From the NCBI RefSeq assembly GCF_018449515.1, contig NZ_JAAVUQ010000031.1, forward strand, positions 1-64,000: DNA of 64,000 nt, given 5' to 3'. The translations under genes and the position numbers were made by a program. Below are positions 1 through 8,834 of the stretch, one piece after another. How positions within the stretch are numbered: the stretch's first letter is position 1; each line of letters begins with the position of its first letter. The notes beneath the pieces were generated by a model. It had not been told where the DNA came from and did not search any database. It saw only the letters and a list, made by a program, of their open reading frames with translations. The stretch comes from Caballeronia sp. dw_19. Its GTDB lineage: Bacteria > Pseudomonadota > Gammaproteobacteria > Burkholderiales > Burkholderiaceae.

Positions 1-373
1 CGTGCAGCACAGAAACGAGATTATGTCCTGCGTTTCGCTTTCCGTCAACAGGTTTTTTACTCAACCCCGACTTTCTGATTCGCTGCGAAGCCCGTCCTGC
101 TTGGCTCTGCGGCATCCTCAATAGCGACACGCGCCCTGCACTTTCTCACTTCCCTTCGCCTCTTCGTGAAGCGAAGGAACGGAATTCTAGTGCCCGTTTC
201 TCACTCGCGCAAGAGGTTCGTGAAAAGATTTTCAGCGGTGCTTTTCTTCACCGTAATAAAGGGCGCAAAAGGAAGGCGCGAACCCGGTATCGCGGAGAGG
301 TGGTGCGCTAATGGTCCAACCGGACGCATAGCGACTACAATCTAAGGTTCTCTGCACCTGATAACTGCCTCCT
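1..373. other. Intergenic region at left edge
   Basis: I see no convincing gene, RNA or terminator in this stretch. Short open frames crossing it on the minus strand run into the antisense of the next gene and match no family I know. It presumably holds the promoter of the DUF2863 gene, but no clear -35/-10 pair stands out. Confidence 0.4.
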
Positions 374-1588
374 ATGCGCTCGCGAATCGCCAAACGACTT
401 CCCCCGGATGCCGACAAGCTCGTCGGTCTTTCGCTCTCGCTCTTCGCATCGGGCAGCCGTATAGAAGACCGGTTCTGGGAAGCGCGTCTCGACGCCCTTC
501 TCGGGAAAATTGTGCGCAACGGCAATCAGACTGCGCTCGATGCCGCCCTCGACCATCTTCAACTCAAGTTCCCGGACGCCTACGGCGCGCTCGCCGATAT
601 GGCGGAAACACAAAGCGAGTCGTTCGCGATCGAGATCGACGGCGTGCCGCACGAAGCATTGCTGATCGCGGCACCCGTGCTGGCATGGACTCGCTACTCA
701 ATTCCATCCGGACCGCTCAAGGCCGACGTGGTCGACGCCTTGCGTGCTCAGCTGCAAGCCCACGTGCTCGCGGAAGGCGCCAAGGTGTCGGTTGCGCCGT
801 ATCTCTATAGCATCGACCAGTTGCCGCGCCACCATGTGGAGACTGCGCGCGTGGCGCAGCAACTCATACAAACCGTACTCGGCAACGCGCCAGCCCGCCT
901 CAATCTCGCTGACCTGCCTGAAACCTCACCGATCCTCGCCGATCCGCGCTTTTTGCTTGCGATGGCCATCGTGCCCGCAGGCGAAGCGCTGTTTCGGTGG
1001 CAAGAAGAAACGGCCGGCACCCGGATCGAACGCGGTCAGTGCCTTGAACACTGGGCGGCCCAGGGCGGCGCCACTTTTGCCGCCATCCTGCCAGGCTGCG
1101 AATTCGAATGCCTGTTGCCCGACGCCTACTACTCGGCATGTCGTGACGCCGACGAACAAGTTCGGCCGCACTCGGTCCGCACCGCCGTTCGCTACCTGTT
1201 CGACACGCTCGGCACGACGCCTGACGAATTACGCGCCGTGATTGCAGGGTTCGGCGAGCAACGCGTGGACGAATATCGGATCGGCTTTACCCGCCGCGGC
1301 AGCAACGACGTGATCTACGGCGTCGTCTGGCCGCTTTACGGACGGGAAAACGGCGAAATTGGCGCGGCGGAAGAAGCGGCCGAGCTGGAAGGCGCGGACG
1401 GTCCGGTGGAAGAGATCGTTGCGTTGTTGAAGCGCTCGGGCGTAACCGATGTGCGTCGTCACACCGGCCGTTTCGAGCCGGAATATTGCGATGATTGCGG
1501 CGTGCCACTGTATGCGGATCCGCTCGGGGAGATCGTCCATGCGGAAATGCCGGAAGACGCTGAGCCAGCCCAGCCGCATTTTCACTGA
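374..1588 (+). CDS. DUF2863 family protein
   Basis: This is a 404-residue soluble protein with no signal peptide or membrane segment. It resembles the DUF2863 family, found almost only in Betaproteobacteria and of unknown function. The C-terminus holds a CDDC pair near residue 375 (EYCDDCGVPLYADP), which looks like half of a metal-binding knuckle, and ends in an acidic, His-containing tail. The ATG start is supported by the immediate appearance of conserved-looking sequence (RSRIAKRLPPDADKLVGLSLSLFASGSR), although the ribosome binding site is weak. The gene stands alone, with a hairpin terminator about 160 bases downstream. No biochemical role can be assigned. Confidence 0.75.
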   Translation: MRSRIAKRLPPDADKLVGLSLSLFASGSRIEDRFWEARLDALLGKIVRNGNQTALDAALDHLQLKFPDAYGALADMAETQSESFAIEIDGVPHEALLIAAPVLAWTRYSIPSGPLKADVVDALRAQLQAHVLAEGAKVSVAPYLYSIDQLPRHHVETARVAQQLIQTVLGNAPARLNLADLPETSPILADPRFLLAMAIVPAGEALFRWQEETAGTRIERGQCLEHWAAQGGATFAAILPGCEFECLLPDAYYSACRDADEQVRPHSVRTAVRYLFDTLGTTPDELRAVIAGFGEQRVDEYRIGFTRRGSNDVIYGVVWPLYGRENGEIGAAEEAAELEGADGPVEEIVALLKRSGVTDVRRHTGRFEPEYCDDCGVPLYADPLGEIVHAEMPEDAEPAQPHFH

Positions 1589-1747
1589 GTTAAGCGGTTG
1601 AAGGCGTTGCGACTCGTGCGCCGAACGTTGCCGCCCTGCGCTGGTTCGTATCACCGCAAGCGATCGGGAGATTAGCGTATCCGGACTTGCGGAATAAGAT
1701 GCAGCGCAAATCCTGATGGGTCTAATCTTAACTTCCTGATCCGATAC

Positions 1748-1786
1748 AAAAAACCGTTCCAAGCGACCATTGGGACGGTTTTTTTT
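1748..1786 (+). terminator. Rho-independent terminator
   Basis: An A-run plus CCGTTCC pairs with GGGACGG plus a run of eight T, around an 11-base loop, with one G-T wobble. It is oriented to end rightward transcription from the DUF2863 gene, 160 bases upstream, or from an unannotated small RNA in between. The A-run could also let it act leftward. Confidence 0.75.
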
Positions 1787-2470
1787 GCACGTCGCACTCC
1801 CGGCTACCAATTACATGGGACGTCTGCGGAACCCGCGTCGCGCGAACAAACAGGTACGCTCCAACTCCCTCGAAATAAAACCCATTTCCCGAAGCAGTCC
1901 CAAGCGTCGAGCTCGCTATCACCAGGAAGGGGCTAGGACAGCTGATCCGCCCTATCGTCTATGCGATGCAACCCCGGGTAGCAGCGTCTTTCTCGTGTTT
2001 TCATCCCCCGAGCCCCATCTACCACTCCGGCGGCGCTACCGACTTATCGGACGAAATCGATACGCGGAGCAGTGAAAAGCTCAAGCCACTTGCCGCGTTG
2101 TCAGATCAAAACAACGCCGCTAGTGGATTCAAGCAAGAACAACCCAAATTACCCCCGTGCAGGTGCGATGCCGCAGCACGGAAGCGCGCTTCAGATAAGT
2201 CTCATTACGTCTCGTATTCACACTTTCACTTGAGAATCATCCCAACTTCAACCGAGGGCATTCGAGACTTCTCCTAGCAAAACTGCCCTGAAGTGAAATT
2301 AATTCGCCAAATCAACCGCCAGGCGAAACACAGCCCGGGATTTTGTGCGTAATGCCTATGCCATTCGGTCAGGGCGCAATTTCGGCCGCGATTGGTCATT
2401 ATCGGTTCAGCCGCATATCGCCCGCCCGGAAGCGGGCATCGCGCCGAACCCATATAACAACGAGGCACGC
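1787..2470. other. Long intergenic region
   Basis: These roughly 680 bases lie between the terminator and the LuxR-type regulator. A 103-codon open frame (1966-2277, +) exists, but its product (rich in Ser, Pro and Lys) matches no family I recognise and has no good ribosome binding site, so it is not called. The last 190 bases are relatively AT-rich and probably contain the regulator's promoter. Confidence 0.4.
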
Positions 2471-3289
2471 ATGAAATTCACCATAGTCAACTCCGAAGCC
2501 GAGCGTCGCGAAGGTTTGAAGGCGCTTTTAAGGCATATCGACCGGCGCGCGCGTTTCAACGAGGCGAAAGACTGGCGGCAAGCGGCAAGCGCGGTCCTGC
2601 GGCTCGACCCTGACATGATCGTGATCGACTGGCACGACGCCATGCGCATGGCAGATCTGCGCACGCTGCTGAACGCCTTCCCCAGGATCCCCGCGGCAAT
2701 CATCGTGGACGAAGCATCAACCGCGAAGGTCCGCATGCTTCTTAGCGCCGGCGTGCTCGGCGTCGTGCCACGCGATCTCGACCCCACATTGATTGTTCGT
2801 GCGCTTGAAATGGTTCTGCTGGGCGGCCATTACGTTCCTGCGTGCGCGCTTGATCCGACGCTCGAGCCCGTTTTCCTGCCGCGTCGTGATACCACGCCGA
2901 AAGAGTTACGAAAGGGCGCAAAACGGTTCAACACATTGTCGCTGCGCCAGCAGCAAATCATGCGGTGCGTGCATATGGGCAGCACTAACAAGATCATTGC
3001 GAAGACACTTGGAATCAGCGAGGGCACGGTAAAAATCCACTTGGGCAGCATTTTCCAACAACTCGGTGCACCGAATCGCGCCGCCGCCGTTGCTATTTAT
3101 AACGGCTGGCAGAATGGCTATCTTGAAGTCCTGAAGCGCGAGGCTGACGCGTCGCCACGGCCCGCGCTCGGCGACGCCGGACCGGTACCACTGCGCGCAG
3201 CCGCTTTGCTGACGTATGCGCCGCGGCCGGAAATAGACGAACACCTGCTGCCAATGGCCGCCCAACCGCGACCCCGATTCGGCGATTGA
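2471..3289 (+). CDS. LuxR/NarL-type regulator with atypical receiver domain
   Basis: This 272-residue DNA-binding response-regulator-like protein has a receiver-like N-terminal domain (about residues 1-115) and a LuxR helix-turn-helix near residues 155-215 (LSLRQQQIMRCVHMG, then ISEGTVKIHLGSIFQQLGA). The candidate phospho-acceptor is the Asp in MIVIDWHD. The acidic pair that normally follows beta-1 is replaced (IVNSEAERR), so Mg-dependent phosphorylation may be altered or lost. The ATG at 2471 was chosen over an in-frame upstream start because the receiver fold begins there. No sensor kinase is adjacent. A Pro/Arg-rich tail of about 50 residues follows the HTH. The target genes are unknown. 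Confidence 0.8.
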   Translation: MKFTIVNSEAERREGLKALLRHIDRRARFNEAKDWRQAASAVLRLDPDMIVIDWHDAMRMADLRTLLNAFPRIPAAIIVDEASTAKVRMLLSAGVLGVVPRDLDPTLIVRALEMVLLGGHYVPACALDPTLEPVFLPRRDTTPKELRKGAKRFNTLSLRQQQIMRCVHMGSTNKIIAKTLGISEGTVKIHLGSIFQQLGAPNRAAAVAIYNGWQNGYLEVLKREADASPRPALGDAGPVPLRAAALLTYAPRPEIDEHLLPMAAQPRPRFGD

Positions 3290-3406
3290 ACACGGTCATT
3301 TCATAGTCGGGACGCAACGCGTGAATTGACGCGTTGCGTGTTGGAAAATCCCCGCTGGCACAGTCAATGCGCACGTTTTCGGGCGCAAACGAGTAATATA
3401 AGATTT

Positions 3407-4081
3407 ATGGGTTTCTTCTACACACCTCTTCCGCTTTGGCTCGCAATAGGTGGCTGGATTGTCACTGTGGGTGTGCTCGCGCTTGCGATCTGGAAGAACC
3501 CGTTTCGACGGTTGCAAGATGGGACGCTTCAGCACGTCTGGTTCGGCATTGTCGTCGCGGTGACGGTGCTGTGGGCGTGCAATACATGGTTCGAAGATGG
3601 TCCCGCCATTCATCTGCTTGGCGCCACGCTGATGGTCACGCTGTTCGACTGGCAACTCGCACTGGTCGGGATGGCCGTGACAAGCGGTCTGGCGGCCGTT
3701 GTGCTGGATGCCTCATGGCCCGGCGTTCCTGTGACCTTCATATTGTTCGGGGCATTGCCTGTTGCCGTATCGTCGCTGCTACAGAAGGCCATCCAGGCGT
3801 GGATCCCGCGCAGCCTCTTCGTCTTCATCGTCGGCCACGGTTTCCTGACATCGGCATGTGCCGTCGCCGTAGCATGCTCGGCTGGCCTGCTTCTGGAAAT
3901 CGTGCTTGCCAACGGCGAGCTTATTATCCCTGCTGGATTTACGCTCGCTGCCTCCCTGCTCGTAGCCGGCGAGGCCTTGTTCACTGGCGTGTTCACCATC
4001 CTGATTACCGTCTACCGGCCTACCTGGATCACTACGTTCGACGTCCGGCGTTATCGGCTGGATCGTGGGCCGCGCGTCTGA
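3407..4081 (+). CDS. CbiM/NikM-like integral membrane protein (COG3235 type)
   Basis: This 224-residue polytopic membrane protein has about six hydrophobic segments. The central GATLMVTLFDWQLALVGM region resembles CbiM/NikM-type energy-coupling-factor permeases. True CbiM proteins work with CbiQ/CbiO to import cobalt or nickel, but no ATPase, CbiQ or CbiN gene lies nearby, so transport of a metal is only an inference. The ATG at 3407 was preferred because the upstream in-frame extension (27 residues) is polar and unlike the family, while the hydrophobic domain starts a few residues after MGFFYTPLPLW. It ends in a basic cytoplasmic tail. It is probably a separate transcription unit from the LuxR regulator, 118 bases upstream. 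Confidence 0.65.
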   Translation: MGFFYTPLPLWLAIGGWIVTVGVLALAIWKNPFRRLQDGTLQHVWFGIVVAVTVLWACNTWFEDGPAIHLLGATLMVTLFDWQLALVGMAVTSGLAAVVLDASWPGVPVTFILFGALPVAVSSLLQKAIQAWIPRSLFVFIVGHGFLTSACAVAVACSAGLLLEIVLANGELIIPAGFTLAASLLVAGEALFTGVFTILITVYRPTWITTFDVRRYRLDRGPRV

Positions 4082-4243
4082 ACGCCGCACCAATTCCAAA
4101 CCTTATCCCGCATCAAAGTCCACGACAGAACTGTGTCGAGGCCGGACATCGTTGGCTGTTCGTGAAAGAATTTAATATAAGATGGAACTCCCGCTCACTG
4201 TCGGGCATCTTACGTGCCTGTTGTCTCTTTAGTGCAGAACCTG

Positions 4244-4843
4244 ATGGATAGTATTCAAGTACCGCGTCGACTGCTCCGGCTGGTCGGCCGGCTGGTGGCA
4301 ATTGCATCAATGGCGACACTCGCGTCGGCCGCATGCAGCGCCACCGCGTTCGCCGATACGCTCGACGAACGCAACGAGCTCGTCAACCACTTCGTCACCG
4401 ACTTCAACGCCAATCCCTTGGTGGCTGACTGCGCCGCACACGGAAGTTTCGTGGCGAGTACGTCGACGGCGTTCGATCACGTGGAGTTTCCGGCCAGTTC
4501 CTTCGACTCGGCTCATGGCAGCATCACCCCTTGGAACGACGCATTCGATGACCACAAGCAACGCATCAAGGTGGACAACGTCGTGACGGTCGAGGGCCTT
4601 GGCGTCACCAAGGACGGCGACTCCAGCCCTTCCACGCTGAAGTTCCGCTGCGGCTACGTAGGCAGCCAGATGCTGGCTTTCGGCTGGAATGATCCCGTTC
4701 CGTCAGCCAGGCCGCGCGCCGAACCCCGCTCGAGCCACGGTGCAAGAGGCCACCATGGCGCGGTCAAGGGCAAAGGCAAGACGAGCTCGAAATCGGCAGG
4801 CGGCAAGCCGACGAAAAAATCGGCGAGCAAAAAGAAGCACTGA
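4244..4843 (+). CDS. Secreted BspC-domain-like protein with Lys-rich tail
   Basis: This is a 199-residue exported protein. The N-terminus has basic residues followed by a hydrophobic stretch and a likely signal peptidase I site after TAFA, near residue 37. The mature domain has two cysteines (VADCAAHG and FRCGYVG) that could form a periplasmic disulfide, and it resembles the BspC-type proteins of Burkholderia and Brucella. From about residue 155 the sequence turns into a low-complexity, Lys/Ser/Gly-rich tail ending KKSASKKKH, reminiscent of histone-H1-like or surface-binding tails. The ATG at 4244 was preferred over an upstream start because it directly precedes the signal peptide. Function is unknown; it is followed by a strong terminator. 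Confidence 0.6.
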   Translation: MDSIQVPRRLLRLVGRLVAIASMATLASAACSATAFADTLDERNELVNHFVTDFNANPLVADCAAHGSFVASTSTAFDHVEFPASSFDSAHGSITPWNDAFDDHKQRIKVDNVVTVEGLGVTKDGDSSPSTLKFRCGYVGSQMLAFGWNDPVPSARPRAEPRSSHGARGHHGAVKGKGKTSSKSAGGKPTKKSASKKKH

Positions 4844-4947
4844 GCTGCAGTACTCCGAGTCAATGCCTACTGCGGCGTAGACCTCTGAATCATAGGCCTC
4901 TGCGTCACCGTCTACTGAGTCACTATCTCAAGCTCAGACGCCAAGGC

Positions 4948-4985
4948 AAAAGGGCGTGATCGCCGTCCAGCGATCACACCCTTTT
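4948..4985. terminator. Bidirectional terminator
   Basis: The AAAAGGGCGTGATCGC arm pairs with GCGATCACACCCTTTT around a six-base loop; the near-perfect stem has one mismatch and A/T runs on both sides. It lies between two convergent genes (BspC-like, +; carboxypeptidase, -) and can serve both. Confidence 0.85.
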
Positions 4986-5056
4986 GATGCAGCTCCTTCG
5001 GAACGCACACCTATCGCGTGCATTCACCGGCGCTCACTTCACTCCGTTAGCTAGCC

Positions 5057-6217
5057 TCAGAACGCCTGCAGATGCCGCAGGATAGCCTGAAGCATCGACG
5101 CCCCCAGCGCAGCGCTACGCTCGCCGTTCCAGCCCACCCGCTCGTCCGGCAGATTCGCGTTGTCCTTGAATGGCATCTCAAGCGTCAGCGACAAACATCC
5201 GAACTCATTGCCCACATATTTAGACGCCAGCTTCAACGCGTCCGTCTGGTACTTGCTCGCTTCATAGCCGTACACGTCCTGAAAATCCGGGCTCGCCTGC
5301 TTGAAGCATTCGATGAAAGCCTTCTGTTCCTTCGCTTGTTTTTCGGTGAAGCCAGGCAGCATCTCCGAACCGGCCACGAACACGTAAGGCAGCGCTTCGT
5401 CGCCGTGGATATCGAAGAAAAGATCGCAGCCCAGCGCGTGAATGGCGTTACGAACGGCCAGCACTTCAGGGCTGCGCGCAGCGTCGGGTTCCATCCATTC
5501 GCGATTCAGGTTGGCACCCGCGGCGTTGGTGCGCAGATTGCCGAGCGCGCTGCCATCGGGATTCATGTTCGGCACGATATGGAACACGGCGTGATCAAAG
5601 ATCAATCGCGCGACCGGGTCGCCCGCCCAGTCGCCCCAGCCCGCCAGCCGTTTGATCAGCCCTTCCACGAACCACTCGGCCATGGTCTCGCCGGGATGCT
5701 GACGCGCGATGATCCACACGTTCTTCTTCGGCTTCACCGGGCGCTCGGTCGCTTCGGTCAACCCCAGCGACACCAGCGACATCGGCCGGCCCTGCACCGT
5801 CTGGCCAATTTCCGTCAGCGTCGCGTGCGGCATCTGCTGAACGGCGCCGAGGAAACCCGCGTGGCGCTCTTCGCTATACGGCTCGAAATAGGCGTAATAG
5901 ACGGCGTCGAAATCGGGTGTGTGCTCGATGGTCAATACACGGCCGTCGTAACGTGTGGGTACGCGGAACCAGTTGATCCGGTCGTAGCTCGCCACCGCCC
6001 GATAGTCGCGCCAGCCATCGGCGAACGCACAGTCAGCGGCGTTCTCGAAGGTCATCGTGAGCGGTTCGTCGCGCACGCCCGAAACCCGGAAGTAGAACCA
6101 CTGCGCGAAGTCCGCGTGGCTGTCCGGACGCACACGCAGGCGAATGGCCGCGGGGTCCTCGGCCGACACAACGTCGATCGCGCCTGCATCGAATTGACTC
6201 GTGATTGAAATGCTCAT
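5057..6217 (-). CDS. M14 zinc carboxypeptidase (cytosolic CCP-like)
   Basis: This 386-residue metallocarboxypeptidase of family M14 is of the cytosolic carboxypeptidase (CCP/AGBL) type: a beta-sandwich N-domain of about 120 residues precedes the peptidase domain. The zinc ligands are visible as H174 and E177 in RQHPGET and H271 in FDIHGDE. The likely catalytic Glu is E347 in LTLEMPF, and NPDG and NLNREW are further family motifs. No signal peptide is present, so it acts in the cytoplasm. Eukaryotic relatives trim glutamates from tubulin; bacterial substrates are not established. The gene stands alone, convergent with the BspC-like gene and 54 bases from the next gene upstream. Confidence 0.88.
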   Translation of the reverse strand: MSISITSQFDAGAIDVVSAEDPAAIRLRVRPDSHADFAQWFYFRVSGVRDEPLTMTFENAADCAFADGWRDYRAVASYDRINWFRVPTRYDGRVLTIEHTPDFDAVYYAYFEPYSEERHAGFLGAVQQMPHATLTEIGQTVQGRPMSLVSLGLTEATERPVKPKKNVWIIARQHPGETMAEWFVEGLIKRLAGWGDWAGDPVARLIFDHAVFHIVPNMNPDGSALGNLRTNAAGANLNREWMEPDAARSPEVLAVRNAIHALGCDLFFDIHGDEALPYVFVAGSEMLPGFTEKQAKEQKAFIECFKQASPDFQDVYGYEASKYQTDALKLASKYVGNEFGCLSLTLEMPFKDNANLPDERVGWNGERSAALGASMLQAILRHLQAF

Positions 6218-6271
6218 GACGCTTCCTTAATAGTGCGGAATCAGGCGGAATCCAGTGCGCAATCGCTGCGC

Positions 6272-7051
6272 TCAAAGACCCAGCCGCCGGCGATACACAT
6301 AACTCGTTTCGGTCGATGCCTTTTTATCGAAGGCATACCCTTCGCTCTCGAAAGCCTTCAGTCCTTCCGGCTCGTCAATTCGATGCTGCACCGCAAATCG
6401 CGCCATCAGGCCGCGTGCGCGTTTAGCGTGAAAACTGATGATCTTGTACTGGCCATTCTTCCAGTCCTGGAAGACCGGCGATATCACCGGTGCGTCGAGT
6501 CGCTTCGGCTGCACCGACTTGAAATACTCGTTGGAGGCGCAGTTCACCAGCACGCGTGCGCCCTTCTGCTTTTTCATCTGTGCGTTCAGGGCCGCCGTGA
6601 TGCGGTTGCCCCAAAACGCATACAAATCCTTGCCGCGAGCGTTGGCGAACCTGGTGCCCATTTCCAGCCGATACGGTTGCAACAGATCCAGCGGCCGCAG
6701 CAGCCCATACAACCCGGACAGCACACGCACATGAGTTTGAGCGTAGTCGAGATCCGCTGCGTGCAGCGACTTTGCGTCAAAACCCTCGTAGACGTCACCG
6801 TTGAACGCCAGCATGGCCTGCTTCGAATTATGCGTGCCGAAGGTCGCTGACCAGTCCGCGTAGCGCTGGAAATTGAGTCGCGCGAGCGGATCGGATATAT
6901 GCATGAGACTACCGATTTCCTGTGGCGAGAGCTTGCGCAAGGCGTCGATCAGTTCAGCGGAATCGGCGGCGAATTCAGGCAACGTGTGCTTGGTAACGTG
7001 AGGCGGGGTCTCGTAGTCGAGCGATTTGGCCGGCGATAGAACGATTATCAT
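6272..7051 (-). CDS. yaaA: Peroxide stress protein YaaA (DUF328/UPF0246)
   Basis: This 259-residue protein begins [14 protein letters not shown], the hallmark N-terminus of the YaaA family. In E. coli YaaA is induced by OxyR and limits free iron and DNA damage under hydrogen peroxide stress; it also binds DNA. Family features seen include the LYGLLRPLD segment, the [13 protein letters not shown] segment and the C-terminal [15 protein letters not shown]. The start at 7051 is set by the conserved N-terminus; longer in-frame starts add 67 residues unlike the family. The gene is divergent from the PIN-domain gene with 55 bases between starts. No OxyR box was recognised by eye. Confidence 0.93.
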   Translation of the reverse strand: MIIVLSPAKSLDYETPPHVTKHTLPEFAADSAELIDALRKLSPQEIGSLMHISDPLARLNFQRYADWSATFGTHNSKQAMLAFNGDVYEGFDAKSLHAADLDYAQTHVRVLSGLYGLLRPLDLLQPYRLEMGTRFANARGKDLYAFWGNRITAALNAQMKKQKGARVLVNCASNEYFKSVQPKRLDAPVISPVFQDWKNGQYKIISFHAKRARGLMARFAVQHRIDEPEGLKAFESEGYAFDKKASTETSYVYRRRLGL

Positions 7052-7106
7052 AGGGGCTCGCCGGCATGCTGCCAACGATGAAGACGGAAACCTTTGATTG
7101 TATCGA

Positions 7107-7610
7107 ATGAAAAAATCCCCCGTGCTACGTGCCGTGCTGGATTCGAATGTCTGGATCGACATCCTGGTGTTCGATGACCCTATCACGCGTCCAATCCGCG
7201 CCGCGCTTGAAACCGGTACGCTGGAAGCGTTGATCGATTCGCGCTGCCTCAAAGAACTGACGTATGTACTGGACTATCCGCAATTCGTGCGCTTCGCCGT
7301 GAATAAGGACGAAGCGCTCGCAACGGTCGCGCGGCTTTCGCAACTCGTTGCCCCCGAACCACCGCCCGCCGACGCGCCGCCGCTGCCGAAATGCCGTGAT
7401 CGTGACGACCAGAAGTTTCTTGAACTGGCGCATGCGAGCAAGGCGGACTGGCTGGTATCGAAGGATCGCGCGTTGCTTAAACTCGCGAAACGCACGGTAC
7501 GTGACTTCGGGTTTCGAATCGCCCAGCCGGCGCCGTTCGTGGCCAGCTTTGAAGTACACATTCAGGCGCAGATTGAAGCTTGTGAAGAAACAAACGCGAT
7601 CGATGTTTAA
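7107..7610 (+). CDS. PIN-domain protein, COG1569 toxin-like
   Basis: This is a 167-residue PIN-fold protein of the type annotated as putative toxin-antitoxin toxin component (COG1569). The acidic residues that bind Mg or Mn are visible: Asp in AVLDSNVW near the N-terminus, and [11 protein letters not shown] with SKDRALLKL toward the C-terminus. PIN toxins are ribonucleases. No partner antitoxin is adjacent: yaaA is divergent upstream and an aminotransferase follows after 42 bases, probably in the same transcript. A TTG nine bases upstream is an alternative start; the ATG is preferred. It may be a housekeeping nuclease rather than a toxin. Confidence 0.8.
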   Translation: MKKSPVLRAVLDSNVWIDILVFDDPITRPIRAALETGTLEALIDSRCLKELTYVLDYPQFVRFAVNKDEALATVARLSQLVAPEPPPADAPPLPKCRDRDDQKFLELAHASKADWLVSKDRALLKLAKRTVRDFGFRIAQPAPFVASFEVHIQAQIEACEETNAIDV

Positions 7611-7652
7611 AATAGGACACATTTTCCTTTAGCGCCGCCGATCGCCCACACC

Positions 7653-8834
7653 ATGAACGCCTCGCACGAACTGCCGTATTCGCCCGCTGTTCCCGCCATT
7701 ACTTCGCGCTTGCCGAACGTCGGCACGACCATCTTCACGGTCATGAGCGCGCTCGCAACGCAAAAAGGCGCAGTCAATCTAGGTCAGGGCTTTCCCGATT
7801 TCGCCTGCGATCCGCGCATTGTGGACGCCGTGTCGAACGCCATGCGCGACGGCCATAACCAGTATCCGCCGATGGCCGGCGCCGCGCCGCTGCGCCACGC
7901 GATCGGCGAGAAGATCGAGCGCTTGTATGGCCATCACTATGACGTCGAGCGCGAGATCACGGTCACGGCCGGCGCGACCCAGGCCATCCTGACCGCCATT
8001 CTGTGCTGCGTGCATCCGGGCGACGAAGTCGTCGTGATCGAGCCGATGTACGACTGCTACGTGCCGGCTATCGAGCTGGCGGGTGGCAAACCGGTGTTTG
8101 TATCGTTGGAAGCACCCGATTACGCGGTGCCCTTCGACAAGCTTGCCGCCGCGATCACGCCGAAAACGCGCCTGCTGATCATCAACTCGCCGCACAACCC
8201 GACGGGTCGCGTCTGGCGCGCAGAGGACTTACAGAAGCTTGACGAGATCCTGCGCGGCACCGACGTGCTGATTCTCTCCGACGAAGTCTACGAACACATG
8301 GTCTTCGACGGCGCCCCGCACGAAAGTGTGTCGCGCTATCCGGACCTGGCCGCGCGCAGTTTCGTGGTATCGAGTTTCGGCAAGACCTTTCACGTAACGG
8401 GCTGGAAGGTGGGTTATGTCGCCGCGCCCGCCGCGCTGACCGCGGAATTCCGCAAGGTCCACCAGTTCAACGTCTTCACCGTGAATACGCCGATGCAAGT
8501 CGGCATTGCGGAATACCTGAAAGACCCCGCACCGTACCTGGAATTGCCCGCTTTTTATCAGCAAAAACGCGACTTTTTCCGCGACGGCCTCGCCAACTCG
8601 CGCTTCAAGCTGCTGCCTTGCGACGGCACGTACTTCCAGTGCGTGGACTATTCGGCCATCAGCGACCTGCCAGAAGCCGAGTTCTCGCAATGGCTCACGA
8701 GCGAGATTGGCGTCGCGGCCATTCCGGTGTCGGCGTTTTATCACGAGAGCCACGAATCGGGCGTCGTGCGTTTTTGCTTCGCGAAAAAGGAAGAGACGCT
8801 GCGCACCGCGCTTGAGCGTCTCGCCAATCTTTAA
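7653..8834 (+). CDS. PLP-dependent aminotransferase (YbdL/MtnE-like)
   Basis: This 393-residue fold-type I class I/II aminotransferase has its PLP-binding lysine at K244 in SSFGKTFHVTG, an Asn motif in NSPHNPTGR (residues 178-186) and the cofactor Asp in SDEVYEHM. The overall sequence resembles methionine aminotransferase YbdL and kynurenine aminotransferases. Likely reactions are transamination of methionine, glutamine or aromatic amino acids to their 2-oxo acids, for example the last step of methionine salvage. It probably lies in one transcript with the upstream PIN gene. Its stop codon overlaps, on the opposite strand, that of the convergent GST gene. Confidence 0.85.
   Translation: MNASHELPYSPAVPAITSRLPNVGTTIFTVMSALATQKGAVNLGQGFPDFACDPRIVDAVSNAMRDGHNQYPPMAGAAPLRHAIGEKIERLYGHHYDVEREITVTAGATQAILTAILCCVHPGDEVVVIEPMYDCYVPAIELAGGKPVFVSLEAPDYAVPFDKLAAAITPKTRLLIINSPHNPTGRVWRAEDLQKLDEILRGTDVLILSDEVYEHMVFDGAPHESVSRYPDLAARSFVVSSFGKTFHVTGWKVGYVAAPAALTAEFRKVHQFNVFTVNTPMQVGIAEYLKDPAPYLELPAFYQQKRDFFRDGLANSRFKLLPCDGTYFQCVDYSAISDLPEAEFSQWLTSEIGVAAIPVSAFYHESHESGVVRFCFAKKEETLRTALERLANL

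Noticed and set aside
1966-2277. A 103-codon frame in the long intergenic region
   Set aside because: No ribosome binding site, no family resemblance and unlikely composition; kept only as a note in the intergenic entry.
5072-6208. A 378-codon plus-strand frame opposite the carboxypeptidase
   Set aside because: The minus-strand protein has a full zinc site and catalytic Glu; the mirror frame has none of the marks of a real protein.
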